DNA of 64,000 bases from assembly GCF_013155375.1 (NCBI RefSeq), contig NZ_JABJQY010000002.1, positions 2,418,001 through 2,482,000 of the forward strand, given 5' to 3'. Below the pieces are notes generated by a model. That model searched no databases and was not told the DNA's origin. It saw only the letters and a program-made list of their open reading frames with translations. Every line of letters starts with the position of its first letter. Positions within the stretch are counted from its first letter, which is position 1. The DNA comes from Nocardioides sp. zg-1308 (GTDB lineage: Bacteria > Actinomycetota > Actinomycetes > Propionibacteriales > Nocardioidaceae). Position numbers and translations under genes: made by a program. Shown here one piece after another: positions 25,299 through 36,412 of this stretch.

Positions 25299-26228
25299 GT
25301 GCTCACCGTCGTCATCGCGCTCGCCGCGAACACCACGCTGGCCGTCCTCAAGAGCCTCGTCGCGGCGGTGACCGGCTCGGCGTCGATGGTCGCCGAGGCC
25401 GCCCACTCGTGGGCCGACGCCGGCAACGAGGTCTTCCTCGTCGTGGCCGAGCGGAGGTCGGCGCGGGAGGCCGACCGCGCGCACCCGCTCGGGCACGGGC
25501 GCGAGGCCTACGTGTGGTCGATGATCGCCGCCTTCGGCCTCTTCGCGGTCGGCGCCGCGGTGTCGGTGATCCACGGCATCCAGTCGCTGGACGCGGAGGA
25601 GCAGGAGGCGGACTACCTGTGGGCCTACCTCGTCCTCGGGGTGGCGCTGGTGCTGGAGGGGATCTCCTTCCTCCAGGCCCGCCGCGAGGTGCGCCGCGGC
25701 GCGCGGGACGCCGACCTGAGCCGGGCGACCTTCCTGGACCGGACGTCGAACCCGACCCTGCGCGCCGTCTTCTTCGAGGACGCGGCCGCGCTGACCGGCA
25801 TCCTCATCGCCGCCGCCGGCCTCGCGCTGCACCAGGCGACCGGCCAGCCCGTGTGGGACGCCATCGGCTCCATCCTCGTCGGCCTCCTGCTGGGGTGGAT
25901 CGCCATCTACCTGCTGCGCCGCAACATGGCCTTCCTCGTCGGCCAGGTCGCGGACCCGCGGGCCCACGCCGCGGTCCTCGAGTGGCTGCGCGCGCGGCCC
26001 GAGGTGCAGTCGGTCAGCACGCTGCACCTGGAGTACGTCGGCCCGGACCGGTTGTTCCTCGTCGGCTCCGTCGACCTGGCCGGCGACGACCGCGAGAGCG
26101 AGGCCGCCGAGGAGCTGCAGCGGCTGGAGGACCAGCTCGAGCAACGCCCCGAGGTCGCCCGGGCCGTGCTGTCCCTCGCCGCGCCGGGTCGCCCGCCGAG
26201 CCTCCTCGGGAACAACGAGGGTGGTTGA
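25299..26228 (+). CDS. Cation diffusion facilitator family transporter
   Basis: 309 residues from GTG 25299. The CDF pattern is clear: SASMVAEAAHSWADAGNEVFL holds the HxxxD metal site of helix 2, HPLGHGREAYVWSMIAA marks helix 3, and FFEDAAALTGILIAAAG holds the ExxD-like second site of helix 5. A cytoplasmic C-terminal domain starts near residue 215 (VLEWLRARPEVQSV). The helix-5 pair is Glu/Asp rather than His/Asp, so the metal may not be zinc. It would export a divalent cation such as Zn, Mn or Fe by proton antiport. Confidence 0.88.
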   Translation: MLTVVIALAANTTLAVLKSLVAAVTGSASMVAEAAHSWADAGNEVFLVVAERRSAREADRAHPLGHGREAYVWSMIAAFGLFAVGAAVSVIHGIQSLDAEEQEADYLWAYLVLGVALVLEGISFLQARREVRRGARDADLSRATFLDRTSNPTLRAVFFEDAAALTGILIAAAGLALHQATGQPVWDAIGSILVGLLLGWIAIYLLRRNMAFLVGQVADPRAHAAVLEWLRARPEVQSVSTLHLEYVGPDRLFLVGSVDLAGDDRESEAAEELQRLEDQLEQRPEVARAVLSLAAPGRPPSLLGNNEGG

Positions 26229-26242
26229 GCGTTGAACCAGTC

Positions 26243-27265
26243 ATGAAGAAGATCGGGTTCCTGAACTTCGGCCACTGGACCGACTCGCCGCAGTCCGCGG
26301 TGCGCTCGGCCTCCGACACGCTCCTGCAGTCGATCGACCTCGCGGTCGCGGCCGAGGAGCTCGGCGCGGACGGCGCGTACTTCCGCGTCCACCACTTCGC
26401 GCGCCAGCTCGCCTCGCCGTTCCCGCTGCTCGCCGCGGTCGGCGCTCGTACGAGCCGGATCGAGATCGGCACCGGCGTGATCGACATGCGCTACGAGAAC
26501 CCGCTCTACATGGCCGAGGACGCCGGCTCGGCCGACCTCATCTCGGGCGGCCGGCTCCAGCTCGGCATCAGCCGGGGATCACCGGAGCAGGTCATCGACG
26601 GCTGGCGCTACTTCGGCTACCAGCCCGCCGAGGGCGAGGACCAGGCCGACATGGCGCGCCGACACACCGAGGTCTTCCTGCAGGTGCTCGAGGGCAGGGG
26701 CTTCGCCGAGCCCAACCCGCGGCCGATGTTCCCCAACCCGCCCGGCCTGCTGCGTCCCGAGCCCCACTCGCCGGGCCTCCGCGACCGCATCTGGTGGGGG
26801 GCGGCGTCCGACGCGACGGCCCGGTGGACCGCTGAGAAGGGCATGCACCTGATGAGCTCGACCCTCAAGGCCGACGAGACCGGCGAGCCGTTCCACGTCC
26901 AGCAGCGCAAGCAGATCGAGGTCTTCCGCGACGCCTGGCGCGAGGCCGGCCACGAGGGCGAGCCGCGCGTGTCGGTGAGCCGCTCGATCATGCCGATCAC
27001 CACCGACCTCGACCGGATGTACTTCGGCCACGAGGGCCGCAGCTCCGACCAGTTCGGCCAGATCGAGGCTGACCTGCGTGCGGTCTTCGGCAAGACCTAC
27101 GCCGCGGAGCCGGACATCCTGGTGAAGGAGCTCGCCGACGACGAGGCGGTCGCGGCGGCCGACACGCTGCTGCTCACGGTGCCCAACCAGCTCGGCGTCG
27201 ACTACAACGCCCACCTGCTCGAGACGGTGCTCACGGACGTGGCGCCGGACCTCGGCTGGCGCTGA
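26243..27265 (+). CDS. LLM-class flavin-dependent oxidoreductase (luciferase-like)
   Basis: 340 residues. The bacterial-luciferase-like TIM barrel is shown by LAVAAEELGADGAYFRVHHFARQL near the start, IEIGTGVIDMRYENPLYMAEDA, LQLGISRGSPEQV and a C-terminal VPNQLGVDYNAHLLETVL. The RVHHF motif points to the FMN branch rather than F420. ATG at 26243, 14 bases after the transporter stop. Substrate unknown; monooxygenation of a small organic compound is typical. Confidence 0.85.
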   Translation: MKKIGFLNFGHWTDSPQSAVRSASDTLLQSIDLAVAAEELGADGAYFRVHHFARQLASPFPLLAAVGARTSRIEIGTGVIDMRYENPLYMAEDAGSADLISGGRLQLGISRGSPEQVIDGWRYFGYQPAEGEDQADMARRHTEVFLQVLEGRGFAEPNPRPMFPNPPGLLRPEPHSPGLRDRIWWGAASDATARWTAEKGMHLMSSTLKADETGEPFHVQQRKQIEVFRDAWREAGHEGEPRVSVSRSIMPITTDLDRMYFGHEGRSSDQFGQIEADLRAVFGKTYAAEPDILVKELADDEAVAAADTLLLTVPNQLGVDYNAHLLETVLTDVAPDLGWR

Positions 27266-27277
27266 GCCCCGCAGTCC

Positions 27278-28264
27278 TCAGGGGGCGGCCGCCCGCAGCT
27301 TCTCGAGCAGCGGGCCGGCCGCCTCGTCGAGGAACCGGTCCTGGCCCTCGTCGCCGACCTGCACGAGCGCGATGTCGGTGAAGCCGGCCTCCCAGTAGGC
27401 CGAGACCGCCTCCACGACCTTGTCGAGGTCGGGGCCGCAGGGGATCGACTCCGCGACGTCCTCCGGGCGGACGAACTGCGTCGCCCCGGCGAACCCGGCC
27501 GGGGTGGGGAGGTCGGCGTTCACCTTCCAGCCGCCGGCGAACCAGCGGAACTGCTCGTGCGCCCGGGCGATCGCGGCCTCCTCGTCGGGGTCCCAGCAGA
27601 TGGGGATCTGCCCGACGGCCCGCGCGTCCTTGCCGATGCGCGGCGCGCCGTCGACGTCGTTCCAGTTCTGGATGATCTCCGCGTCCGGCTCGGTCGCGAC
27701 GAGGTGGTCCGCGAGCGGGGCGAACCGCTCGATCGCGCGGGCCCCGGCGACGGCGACGCCGATCTCGACGCCCTCCTCGGGCAGGTCCCAGATGCGGGCG
27801 GAGTCGACCTGGAAGAAGTCGCCGCGGTGGTCGACGAGCTCGCCGGTGTGCAGCGACCGGATCACCTCGATCGCCTCGGCCAGCAGGTCCTGGCGCTCGG
27901 CGATGGCCGGCCAGCCCTCGCCGACGACGTGCTCGTTGAGGTTCTCGCCGCTGCCCAGGCCCAGCGTGAAGCGTCCCTCGGCGAGGATCTGCAGCGTCGC
28001 GGACTTCTGGGCCACGACAGCGGGGTGGTAGCGCAGCGTCGGGCAGGTCACGTAGGTCATCAGGCCCACGCGCTCGGTCGCCTGCGCGACGGCCCCGAGG
28101 GTCGTCCAGGCGTACGGCGCGTGGCCCTGCTCGGTCAGCCACGGCGAGAAGTGGTCGCTCGACACCTCGAAGTCGAAGCCCACCCGCTCGGCGGCGACGG
28201 CGTAGCCCACCAGCTCCCGGGGTCCGCTCTGCTCGGTCATCAGGGTGTAGCCGAAACGCGTCAT
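27278..28264 (-). CDS. LLM-class F420-dependent oxidoreductase
   Basis: 328 residues starting at ATG 28264. FEVSSDHFSPWL, MTYVTCPTLRYHPAVVAQKSATL and LGLGSGENLNEHVVG are the blocks of the F420-dependent glucose-6-phosphate-dehydrogenase-like subgroup. The GSGENLNEH motif forms the F420 phosphate pocket in that group. GEQFRWFAGGWKVNADLP-like and GPDLDKVVEAVSAYWEAGFTDIA segments follow. The natural substrate is not given by sequence. It is convergent with the other LLM enzyme and separated from it by 12 bases. Confidence 0.85.
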   Translation of the reverse strand: MTRFGYTLMTEQSGPRELVGYAVAAERVGFDFEVSSDHFSPWLTEQGHAPYAWTTLGAVAQATERVGLMTYVTCPTLRYHPAVVAQKSATLQILAEGRFTLGLGSGENLNEHVVGEGWPAIAERQDLLAEAIEVIRSLHTGELVDHRGDFFQVDSARIWDLPEEGVEIGVAVAGARAIERFAPLADHLVATEPDAEIIQNWNDVDGAPRIGKDARAVGQIPICWDPDEEAAIARAHEQFRWFAGGWKVNADLPTPAGFAGATQFVRPEDVAESIPCGPDLDKVVEAVSAYWEAGFTDIALVQVGDEGQDRFLDEAAGPLLEKLRAAAP

Positions 28265-28370
28265 GTGACGACCGTAGCCAGCCCGGCCGGGACCGCCCAC
28301 CACCCACTCAGGTGAGCCCTCGTCAGGTGCCCGGTGCTTGTGTGGAGGCACACCCACGAGGAGGACCACG

Positions 28371-28580
28371 ATGAGCGCATCACCCAACGAGGACAAGACC
28401 GACCAGGACGGCAACGAGGGCCAGGTCTCCGAGACCGCGTCGGAGTTCGGGGAGCAGATCAGCTCGGGTGACTCCGTGGCGGGCCAGCCCGACCCGCACC
28501 CCGGCGAGGTCGACGAGGGCGCCCAGGGACCCAACGCGATCCCGGACGACCCGACCGGCGAGCACCCGCACAAGCCGTGA
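28371..28580 (+). CDS. Small acidic hydrophilic protein
   Basis: 69 residues, rich in Asp, Glu, Pro and Gly, ending in GEHPHKP. ATG 28371 has a strong GAGGAGG upstream. No domain; it is predicted to be disordered. It lies 24 bases before the SDR-like gene. A role in osmotic or general stress is only a guess from composition. Confidence 0.65.
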   Translation: MSASPNEDKTDQDGNEGQVSETASEFGEQISSGDSVAGQPDPHPGEVDEGAQGPNAIPDDPTGEHPHKP

Positions 28581-28604
28581 CCCGCGTGCGGTAGGACTGT
28601 CGGC

Positions 28605-29261
28605 ATGAGCAGACCGGTCATCGTCGTCGTCGGGGCCGGCCCGGGCGTCAGCGGGTCGGTGGCCCGGCGCTTCGCCGACGCCGGTCACGACGTGGGCCTG
28701 CTGGGCCAGGACCAGGAGGTCCTGGACCAGCTGGTCCCCGACCTCGAGGCACGGGGCGCCGCCGTCGGCCACGCCGCCGTCGACGTCACTGACGACCGGG
28801 CCGCGCGCGACGCCGTACGCCGCATGGGCGAGCACACGGGCCGGATCGACGTCCTGCACTTCAACCCCAGCGCCTACCGGGAGAAGGACCCGCTGACCCT
28901 GACGGTCCCCGAGCTGCTCGAGGACGTCGCGCTCGGGGTCGGCGCACTGCTGACGGTCGTGCAGGCGGCACGGCCCCACATGTCCGCCGGCGCGCGGATC
29001 AGCGTCACCGGCAGCATGGCCGCGGACCAGCCGTGGGAGGGAGCGGCCTCGCTCGGGGTCCAGAAGGCCGGCGTCCGCAACCTCGTGCACAGCCTCGACA
29101 AGGCGCTGTGCGGGGACGGCATCCGCGCCGTGTCGGTGACCGTGTGCGGCACGCTCGCCCGCGAGGGCGCGTTCACCCCGGACCGAGTCGCCGAGGCGCT
29201 GTGGGCGGCCGTCACGACCGACGAGTCCGAGTGGCGCAGCGAGGTGCGCTACACCGGCTGA
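28605..29261 (+). CDS. Divergent short-chain dehydrogenase-like protein lacking the catalytic Tyr
   Basis: 218 residues. VVVGAGPGVSGSVARRFADAG is the cofactor loop and HFNPSAY replaces the NNAG motif. The active-site Ser is retained in ISVTGS. The Tyr of YxxxK is replaced by Leu (LGVQK), although the Lys is present. Tyr-less SDR proteins with GAGPG loops form a known subgroup, so it may bind NAD(P) without the usual chemistry. It is shorter than the usual 250 residues because loops near the C-terminus are trimmed. Confidence 0.75.
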   Translation: MSRPVIVVVGAGPGVSGSVARRFADAGHDVGLLGQDQEVLDQLVPDLEARGAAVGHAAVDVTDDRAARDAVRRMGEHTGRIDVLHFNPSAYREKDPLTLTVPELLEDVALGVGALLTVVQAARPHMSAGARISVTGSMAADQPWEGAASLGVQKAGVRNLVHSLDKALCGDGIRAVSVTVCGTLAREGAFTPDRVAEALWAAVTTDESEWRSEVRYTG

Positions 29262-29274
29262 TCCCGGTGACGCC

Positions 29275-29490
29275 TCAGCGCTTGCGACCCCAGGCGAGGT
29301 AGGCGATCGGGCCGAGCGGCTGCACCGACAGCGCGGGCCCCCACAGGAGCTTGGGGCCGCGGACCAGGTCGGCGGGTCGCTCCTTGAGGTCGCGTGCGCA
29401 CCAGGCGGTGACGGCGACCTCGACGATCCCCGCGACGACCACGATGTTCTTCTGCATGGGCGTCATGTCGCCCCAGGACTTCTTCGCCAT
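29275..29490 (-). CDS. PLDc_N-like small membrane protein
   Basis: 71 residues with a hydrophobic helix NIVVVAGIVEVAVTAWCARDL, then a polar RPADLVRGPKLLWG segment and a second helix LGPIAYLAWGRKR. This pattern matches the N-terminal membrane domain found on cardiolipin synthases and as a free-standing protein. No catalytic part is present. It is convergent with the SDR-like gene. Confidence 0.7.
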   Translation of the reverse strand: MAKKSWGDMTPMQKNIVVVAGIVEVAVTAWCARDLKERPADLVRGPKLLWGPALSVQPLGPIAYLAWGRKR

Positions 29491-29548
29491 GGCGGCACCG
29501 TAGCGCGATCGCCTCCGCCAGCCGACGAGCCTGCCGCCGCAGATCGGG

Positions 29549-29848
29549 TCAGGCGCCCTCGAAGCCGTTGAGCAGCAGCCAGAACACGACCACTCCGACG
29601 AGCGCCGCCAGCAGGCCCAACCAGGCGCCGGTCATCGCCCGTCGCCCGGTGGAGGCGCCCTCTCTGGCGAGGCCGGGCAGGGCCACGGTCACGGCGGCGC
29701 CGAGCAGCGCCATGGCGAGGAGCTGCACCGGGACGATCCAGTTCTCGGTGCCCTGGTCGTCGAGCAGGGACGCCGACACCGGCAGGCTCAGCATGCCGAG
29801 GACGAGCAGGACGACGATGCCGACGATGCGCTGCACGGGTCTGGTCAT
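29549..29848 (-). CDS. Small three-helix membrane protein
   Basis: 99 residues with hydrophobic helices at about 8-28, 40-58 and 75-95 ([54 protein letters not shown]). No family recognised. The ATG at 29848 lies about 50 bases from the paaZ stop on the same strand, so it could be a trailing gene of the paaZ transcript or independent. Confidence 0.65.
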   Translation of the reverse strand: MTRPVQRIVGIVVLLVLGMLSLPVSASLLDDQGTENWIVPVQLLAMALLGAAVTVALPGLAREGASTGRRAMTGAWLGLLAALVGVVVFWLLLNGFEGA

Positions 29849-29865
29849 GGCGGCACGCTAGTGGG

Positions 29866-31896
<2,031 letters not shown>

Positions 31897-31971
31897 GGTG
31901 TCCCCTTCGGGTGGCGGGCGGGCGCACACCGGTGTTTGCGTGCCGGAGTGACTGGTGACACACTAATACCA

Positions 31972-31983
31972 GACCGATCGGTC
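31972..31983. promoter_or_regulatory. Perfect dyad GACCGATCGGTC between paaZ and paaA, probable PaaR operator
   Basis: The 12-base palindrome lies just after a plus-strand TAATAC (31964-31969), a good -10 for paaA. On the minus strand it sits between TTTACT and TATTAG, a candidate promoter for paaZ. A repressor here would block both directions. The TetR gene at 36348-36992 is the natural candidate protein. Promoter elements are inferred by eye. Confidence 0.65.
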
Positions 31984-32031
31984 AGTAAATGTGGTCCGGA
32001 CGCCCGGCCCGGACCGAGCCCAGGAGGCCGG

Positions 32032-32997
32032 ATGACCCTCACCGACACCTCGCGCGACGCCGCCACGCCCGACGAGCTCGAGCGCCACTTCGAGGCGACC
32101 ATCGCGCGCAACGACCGGATCGAGCCACGCGACTGGATGCCGGAGGGCTATCGCAGGACGCTCGTGCGGCAGATCGCCCAGCACGCCCACAGCGAGATCA
32201 TCGGCATGCAGCCGGAGGGCAACTGGATCAGCCGCGCACCGAGCCTGCGCCGCAAGGCGATCCTGCTGGCCAAGGTGCAGGACGAGGCGGGCCACGGGCT
32301 CTACCTCTACTCCGCGGCCGAGACGCTGGGTGTCTCCCGCCTCGAGCTGACCGAGCTGCTCATCGCCGGCAAGCAGAAGTACTCCTCGATCTTCAACTAC
32401 CCGACGCTGTCCTACGCCGACGTCGGCACCATCGGCTGGCTGGTCGACGGCGCCGCGATCTGCAACCAGGTGCCGTTGTGCCGCACCTCCTACGGCCCCT
32501 ACGGCCGGGCGATGATCCGCGTGTGCAAGGAGGAGTCCTTCCACCAGCGCCAGGGCTACGAGCTGCTGGCCACGATGATGCGCGGCACCGACGAGCAGCG
32601 GGCGATGGTGCAGGAGTCGGTCGACCGCTTCTGGTGGCCGGCGCTGATGATGTTCGGCCCGCCCGACGCCGACTCGCCCAACACCGCCCAGTCGATGGCG
32701 TGGGGCATCAAGCGCAACACCAACGACGAGCTGCGCCAGAAGTTCGTGGACATGTCCGTGCCCCAGGCAGAGGCGCTCGGCGTGACGCTGCCCGACCCCG
32801 ATCTCGTCTGGAACGAGGAGCGCGGTCACCACGACTTCGGCCAGCCCGACTGGCACGAGTTCATGGAGGGCGTGAAGGGCAACGGTCCCTGCAACGCGCA
32901 GCGGATGGCCCACCGCCGCCGCGCCCACGAGGACGGCGCGTGGGTGCGCGAGGCCGCGACGGCGTACGCCGCGTCGCAGGCGGGGGGCGCCCGATGA
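32032..32997 (+). CDS. paaA: PaaA, phenylacetyl-CoA 1,2-epoxidase catalytic subunit
   Basis: 321 residues. The diiron carboxylate ligands are visible in [17 protein letters not shown] and [15 protein letters not shown], each with the E/DxxH pattern. The C-terminal [21 protein letters not shown] is typical of PaaA. ATG 32032 has AGGAGG upstream. With PaaB, C and E it epoxidises phenylacetyl-CoA. Its stop overlaps the paaB start (ATGA). Confidence 0.95.
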   Translation: MTLTDTSRDAATPDELERHFEATIARNDRIEPRDWMPEGYRRTLVRQIAQHAHSEIIGMQPEGNWISRAPSLRRKAILLAKVQDEAGHGLYLYSAAETLGVSRLELTELLIAGKQKYSSIFNYPTLSYADVGTIGWLVDGAAICNQVPLCRTSYGPYGRAMIRVCKEESFHQRQGYELLATMMRGTDEQRAMVQESVDRFWWPALMMFGPPDADSPNTAQSMAWGIKRNTNDELRQKFVDMSVPQAEALGVTLPDPDLVWNEERGHHDFGQPDWHEFMEGVKGNGPCNAQRMAHRRRAHEDGAWVREAATAYAASQAGGAR

Positions 32998-33374
32998 GCG
33001 ACCAGCCGACCGGACGCGACCTCAGCGCCGAGGGCGGGCACGGTGCGGTGCCGCTGCAGGGCGTGCCGACCGGGCAGGGCGTCACGCCGCCCGAGCCGGA
33101 GTGGCCGCTCTACGAGGTCTTCGTGCGCGGCAAGCGCGGCCTCAACCACGTGCACGTCGGGTCGCTGCACGCCGCCGACGACCGGATGGCGTTGCTGCAC
33201 GCGCGCGACGTCTACACCCGGCGCAACGAGGGCGTCAGCATCTGGGTCGTCCGCGCCGACGCGATCACGGCGTCGAGCCCGGACGAGAAGGACCCGATGT
33301 TCGCGCCCAGCGGCGACAAGGTCTACCGCCACCCGACGTTCTACGACATCCCCGACAACGTCCCACACATGTGA
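32994..33374 (+). CDS. paaB: PaaB, phenylacetyl-CoA epoxidase subunit
   Basis: 126 residues. After a Gly/Pro-rich start, the core [41 protein letters not shown] (given as a region, about 37-80) is diagnostic, with the close [23 protein letters not shown] ending. It bridges PaaAC heterodimers into the active complex. The start overlaps paaA by four bases. The N-terminus is about 30 residues longer than the E. coli protein. Confidence 0.93.
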   Translation: MSDQPTGRDLSAEGGHGAVPLQGVPTGQGVTPPEPEWPLYEVFVRGKRGLNHVHVGSLHAADDRMALLHARDVYTRRNEGVSIWVVRADAITASSPDEKDPMFAPSGDKVYRHPTFYDIPDNVPHM

Positions 33375-33467
33375 ACCACCCCACGACGTTCTTCTTCCCC
33401 CGCTGCGCTCCTCCAGAACAACGCCGCGGGGACCCCGGTCCCTCCAGCAGTCGGACGAGAGAACCTG

Positions 33468-34403
33468 ATGCCTGACATCCACATGACTTCAGAAGACGAG
33501 CACGACAGCGCCTACTCCGGGCTGCTCGTCAACGACGCGCACTGGGCCTTCGGCACCGACTTCGAGGACCCGCTCGCCGGCGTCGACACGACGATCCCCG
33601 ACGGCGTGGACGCCCCGACCCTGGCGGCGTACGCCCTGATGCTCGGCGACGACGCCCTGGTCATGTCGCACCGGGTCGCGGAGTGGACCAGCAACGCGCC
33701 GGACCTCGAGGACGACATCGCGCTGTCCAACATCGCGCTGGACCTGCTCGGCCAGGCGCGGCTCCTGCTCGCGCGCGCCGCGAAGGCCGACGAGTCGGTC
33801 GTGCCGGCGCTGCCCGAGGGCTCGCCCGCACCGCCCGAGGACGCGCTCGCGTTCTTCCGCGAGGCCCACGAGCTGCGAAACGTCCGCCTCGCCGAGCTCG
33901 TCAACGGCGACTTCGCCGAGGCGACCGTGCGGGTGCTGCTGTTCTCCACGTGGCGCCTGGCCGTGTGGGAGGAGCTGCGCACCAGCCGCGACGACGTCCT
34001 CGCCGCCGTCGCGACGAAGGGCGTCAAGGAGCTGGCCTACCACCGCGACTACTCCGCCCGCTGGTTCGTCACCCTCGCCCGGGGGACCGACGAGTCGCGC
34101 CGCCGGCTGCTGGCCGCGCTCGCCGCACTGTGGCCGCTGTGGCCCGAGCTGTTCGACACCCACCCCGTCGAGGCGGCCGCAGCCGCGTCGGGCGTCGGGG
34201 TCGACCCGGCCACGGTCCGTGACGCCGCCGAGGCGGTCCTCGACCAGGTGCTGGCCGCCGCCGACGTGCCGCGCCCCGAGGCGGCGCGTCGTGCCGGCGT
34301 GCTCGGTCGCACCGGCCGCGACGGCATGCACGGCGAGGCGCTGAGCCGGATGCTCGCCGAGATGCAGTCGGTGGCCCGGGCCCACCCGAGGGGGCTGTGG
34401 TGA
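33468..34403 (+). CDS. paaC: PaaC, phenylacetyl-CoA epoxidase structural subunit
   Basis: 311 residues. Ferritin-like helices with LMLGDDALVMSHRVAEW, EDDIALSNIALDLLGQARLLL and VKELAYHRDYSARWFVTLARG are typical of PaaC. The degenerate diiron site is expected for this non-catalytic subunit. A 93-base gap, free of any open frame I trust, separates it from paaB. GAGAGAACC precedes the ATG; a second ATG 15 bases later is possible. Confidence 0.92.
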   Translation: MPDIHMTSEDEHDSAYSGLLVNDAHWAFGTDFEDPLAGVDTTIPDGVDAPTLAAYALMLGDDALVMSHRVAEWTSNAPDLEDDIALSNIALDLLGQARLLLARAAKADESVVPALPEGSPAPPEDALAFFREAHELRNVRLAELVNGDFAEATVRVLLFSTWRLAVWEELRTSRDDVLAAVATKGVKELAYHRDYSARWFVTLARGTDESRRRLLAALAALWPLWPELFDTHPVEAAAAASGVGVDPATVRDAAEAVLDQVLAAADVPRPEAARRAGVLGRTGRDGMHGEALSRMLAEMQSVARAHPRGLW

Positions 34404-34915
34404 GTCTCCTGAGCCGTACGACGCTCGACCGCGCCCGTCGCGTGGCGGCCACGGTCACCGACCCCGAGCTGCCGATGCTCACCCTCGTCGACCTCGGCGT
34501 GCTGCGCGACGTCGACGTCGTGGGGGAGGGCCACGTCGTCGTCGACATCACCCCGACCTACTCCGGCTGCCCCGCGATGGCCGCGATGCGCGACGACCTG
34601 GTCCGCGAGCTCACCGGCGCCGGCTTCCGCCGAGTGGACGTCCGGGTCAGCCTCGACCCGGCCTGGACGACCGACTGGATCACCCCGGAGGGCCGTACGG
34701 CGCTCGCGGCGGCCGGCATCTCGCCGCCCGGTCCTGCGCCGTCGACCGACGGGCCGATCCCGCTCACGTTGCTGCCCACGGCCCGTCAGGTCCGCTGCCC
34801 GCAGTGCGACTCACCGGCCACCGACCTCGTCTCGGAGTTCGGGTCGACGGCGTGCAAGGCGCAGTACCGCTGCACCTCCTGCCTCGAGCCCTTCGACCAC
34901 CTCAAGGAGATCTGA
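34400..34915 (+). CDS. paaD: PaaD, metal-sulfur maturation factor of the epoxidase
   Basis: 171 residues from a GTG overlapping the paaC stop (GTGA). Residues about 10-105 are a MIP18/DUF59 domain with VTDPELPMLTLVDLGVLRDV and TPTYSGCPAMAAMRDDL, containing the conserved Cys. The C-terminus is a zinc-ribbon-like tail with paired Cys: VRCPQCDSPATDLVSEFG and CKAQYRCTSCLEPFDH. It is thought to help assemble the Fe-S cluster of the PaaE reductase. Its stop overlaps the paaE start. Confidence 0.92.
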   Translation: MSLLSRTTLDRARRVAATVTDPELPMLTLVDLGVLRDVDVVGEGHVVVDITPTYSGCPAMAAMRDDLVRELTGAGFRRVDVRVSLDPAWTTDWITPEGRTALAAAGISPPGPAPSTDGPIPLTLLPTARQVRCPQCDSPATDLVSEFGSTACKAQYRCTSCLEPFDHLKEI

Positions 34916-35973
34916 TGGCCGGCCCGGTCTTCCACGAGCTGACCGTGCGCGACGTCGAGCCGCTCACCGACGACGCGGCCGCGGTCACCTTCGACGTCCC
35001 TGACGACCTGCGCGAGCTGTTCGACTTCGAGCCGGGGGAGTCGCTCACGCTGCGCCGCGTGGTCGACGGCGTCGAGCACCGCCGGACCTACTCCATCTGC
35101 GCCCCCGCCGGCGCCCCGCCCCGCATCGGCGTGCGCGAGATCCCCGGCGGCATCTTCTCCTCGTGGCTGATCCACCAGGTGCGGCCCGGCGAGCGGGTCG
35201 AGGTCGCCGCCCCGTCGGGCAGCTTCCGAGCCGACCCCGCCCTCGCCGGCCGGCACCTGTGCATCGCCGCCGGCTCCGGCATCACGCCGATGCTCTCCAT
35301 CGCGGCGTCGGTCCTCGACAACCCCGCCAGCTCGGTGACGATGCTCTACGGCAACCGCGAGACGACGTCCGTGATGTTCGCCGAGGAGCTCAGCGACCTC
35401 AAGAACCTCCACGGCCCCCGCTTCGACCTGGTGCACGTGCTCTCCCGCGAGCCGCGCGACGTCGAGCTCTTCTCCGGCCGCCTCGACGCCGACCGGCTCC
35501 GCCGGCTGCTGCCCCTCAAGGTGCCGGTCGCCGCGCTCGACCACGTGTGGATCTGCGGGCCGCTCGGTCTCGTCGAGGACGCCCGGGCGGTCCTGGCGGA
35601 GCTCGGGGTGCCCCCGGAGAAGGTCCACTTCGAGCTGTTCTTCGTCGACGAGCCGCCACCGACGCTCCGCCACGCCGACCGGGTGGTGGAGGGCGTGACC
35701 AGCGACGTCACCGTCGTCCTCGACGGGCGTACGACGACCACGCCGGTGGCGCGCGGCACGACGATCCTCGACTCCGCCCAGGCCGTCCGCAGCGACGTGC
35801 CGTTCGCCTGCAAGGGCGGGGTGTGCGGGACGTGCCGCGCCCAGGTGGTCGACGGTGAGGTCGAGATGGTCCGCAACTACGCCCTCGAGCCGGCCGAGGT
35901 CGAGCAGCAGTTCGTGCTCACCTGCCAGACCTACCCGGTCAGCGACGCGGTGACGGTCGACTTCGATGCCTGA
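34915..35973 (+). CDS. paaE: PaaE, epoxidase reductase subunit
   Basis: 352 residues. FAD domain with RRTYSICAPAG, NAD-binding domain with AAGSGITPMLSI and YGNRETTSVMFAEEL, then a C-terminal plant-type 2Fe-2S ferredoxin domain with CKGGVCGTCRAQV and a distant Cys in LTCQTYP. It passes electrons from NADPH to PaaA. It starts on the paaD stop and overlaps the paaI start by eight bases. Confidence 0.94.
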   Translation: MAGPVFHELTVRDVEPLTDDAAAVTFDVPDDLRELFDFEPGESLTLRRVVDGVEHRRTYSICAPAGAPPRIGVREIPGGIFSSWLIHQVRPGERVEVAAPSGSFRADPALAGRHLCIAAGSGITPMLSIAASVLDNPASSVTMLYGNRETTSVMFAEELSDLKNLHGPRFDLVHVLSREPRDVELFSGRLDADRLRRLLPLKVPVAALDHVWICGPLGLVEDARAVLAELGVPPEKVHFELFFVDEPPPTLRHADRVVEGVTSDVTVVLDGRTTTTPVARGTTILDSAQAVRSDVPFACKGGVCGTCRAQVVDGEVEMVRNYALEPAEVEQQFVLTCQTYPVSDAVTVDFDA

Positions 35974-36412
35974 CCCGGCGTCCGATCCCGCGTCCGACCC
36001 GGCGGTGGCCATGTGGGCCGACGACGTGGCGAGCGCGATGCTGGGCATGCGCCTGGTGGAGGTCGGTCCGGGTCGGGCGCGGGTGTCGATGCCGGTGCGC
36101 AGCGACATGGTCAACGGCCACGACCTGTGCCACGGCGGCCTCATCGCCACCCTCGCGGACTCCGCGTTCGCGCTGGCCTGCAACTCGCACCGGCCGGCGA
36201 CGGTCGCCGCCGGCTTCGCGATCGACCTGCTGGCCCCCGCCCGGCTCGGGCAGACGCTCCACGCCGAGGCGCGGGTGGTGTCGCTGCGCGGGCGCTCCGG
36301 GATCTACGACGTCACGGTGCGCGCCGACGACGCCGACTCCGGCGAGGTCATCGCCGAGCTCCGCGGCCGGAGCCGGACGCTGCCCGACCCGGCAGGCGCG
36401 TCCCGTGGGTGA
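35966..36412 (+). CDS. paaI: PaaI, hotdog-fold acyl-CoA thioesterase
   Basis: 148 residues. NGHDLCHGGLIATLADSAFALACNSH is the PaaI signature (given as a region, about 49-74) with the catalytic Asp. The first 13 residues repeat PASDP. PaaI is known to release CoA from dead-end hydroxylated phenylacetyl-CoA esters. It overlaps paaE by eight bases and the convergent TetR gene by 65 bases, so its C-terminal tail is shared coding space. Confidence 0.9.
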   Translation: MPDPASDPASDPAVAMWADDVASAMLGMRLVEVGPGRARVSMPVRSDMVNGHDLCHGGLIATLADSAFALACNSHRPATVAAGFAIDLLAPARLGQTLHAEARVVSLRGRSGIYDVTVRADDADSGEVIAELRGRSRTLPDPAGASRG

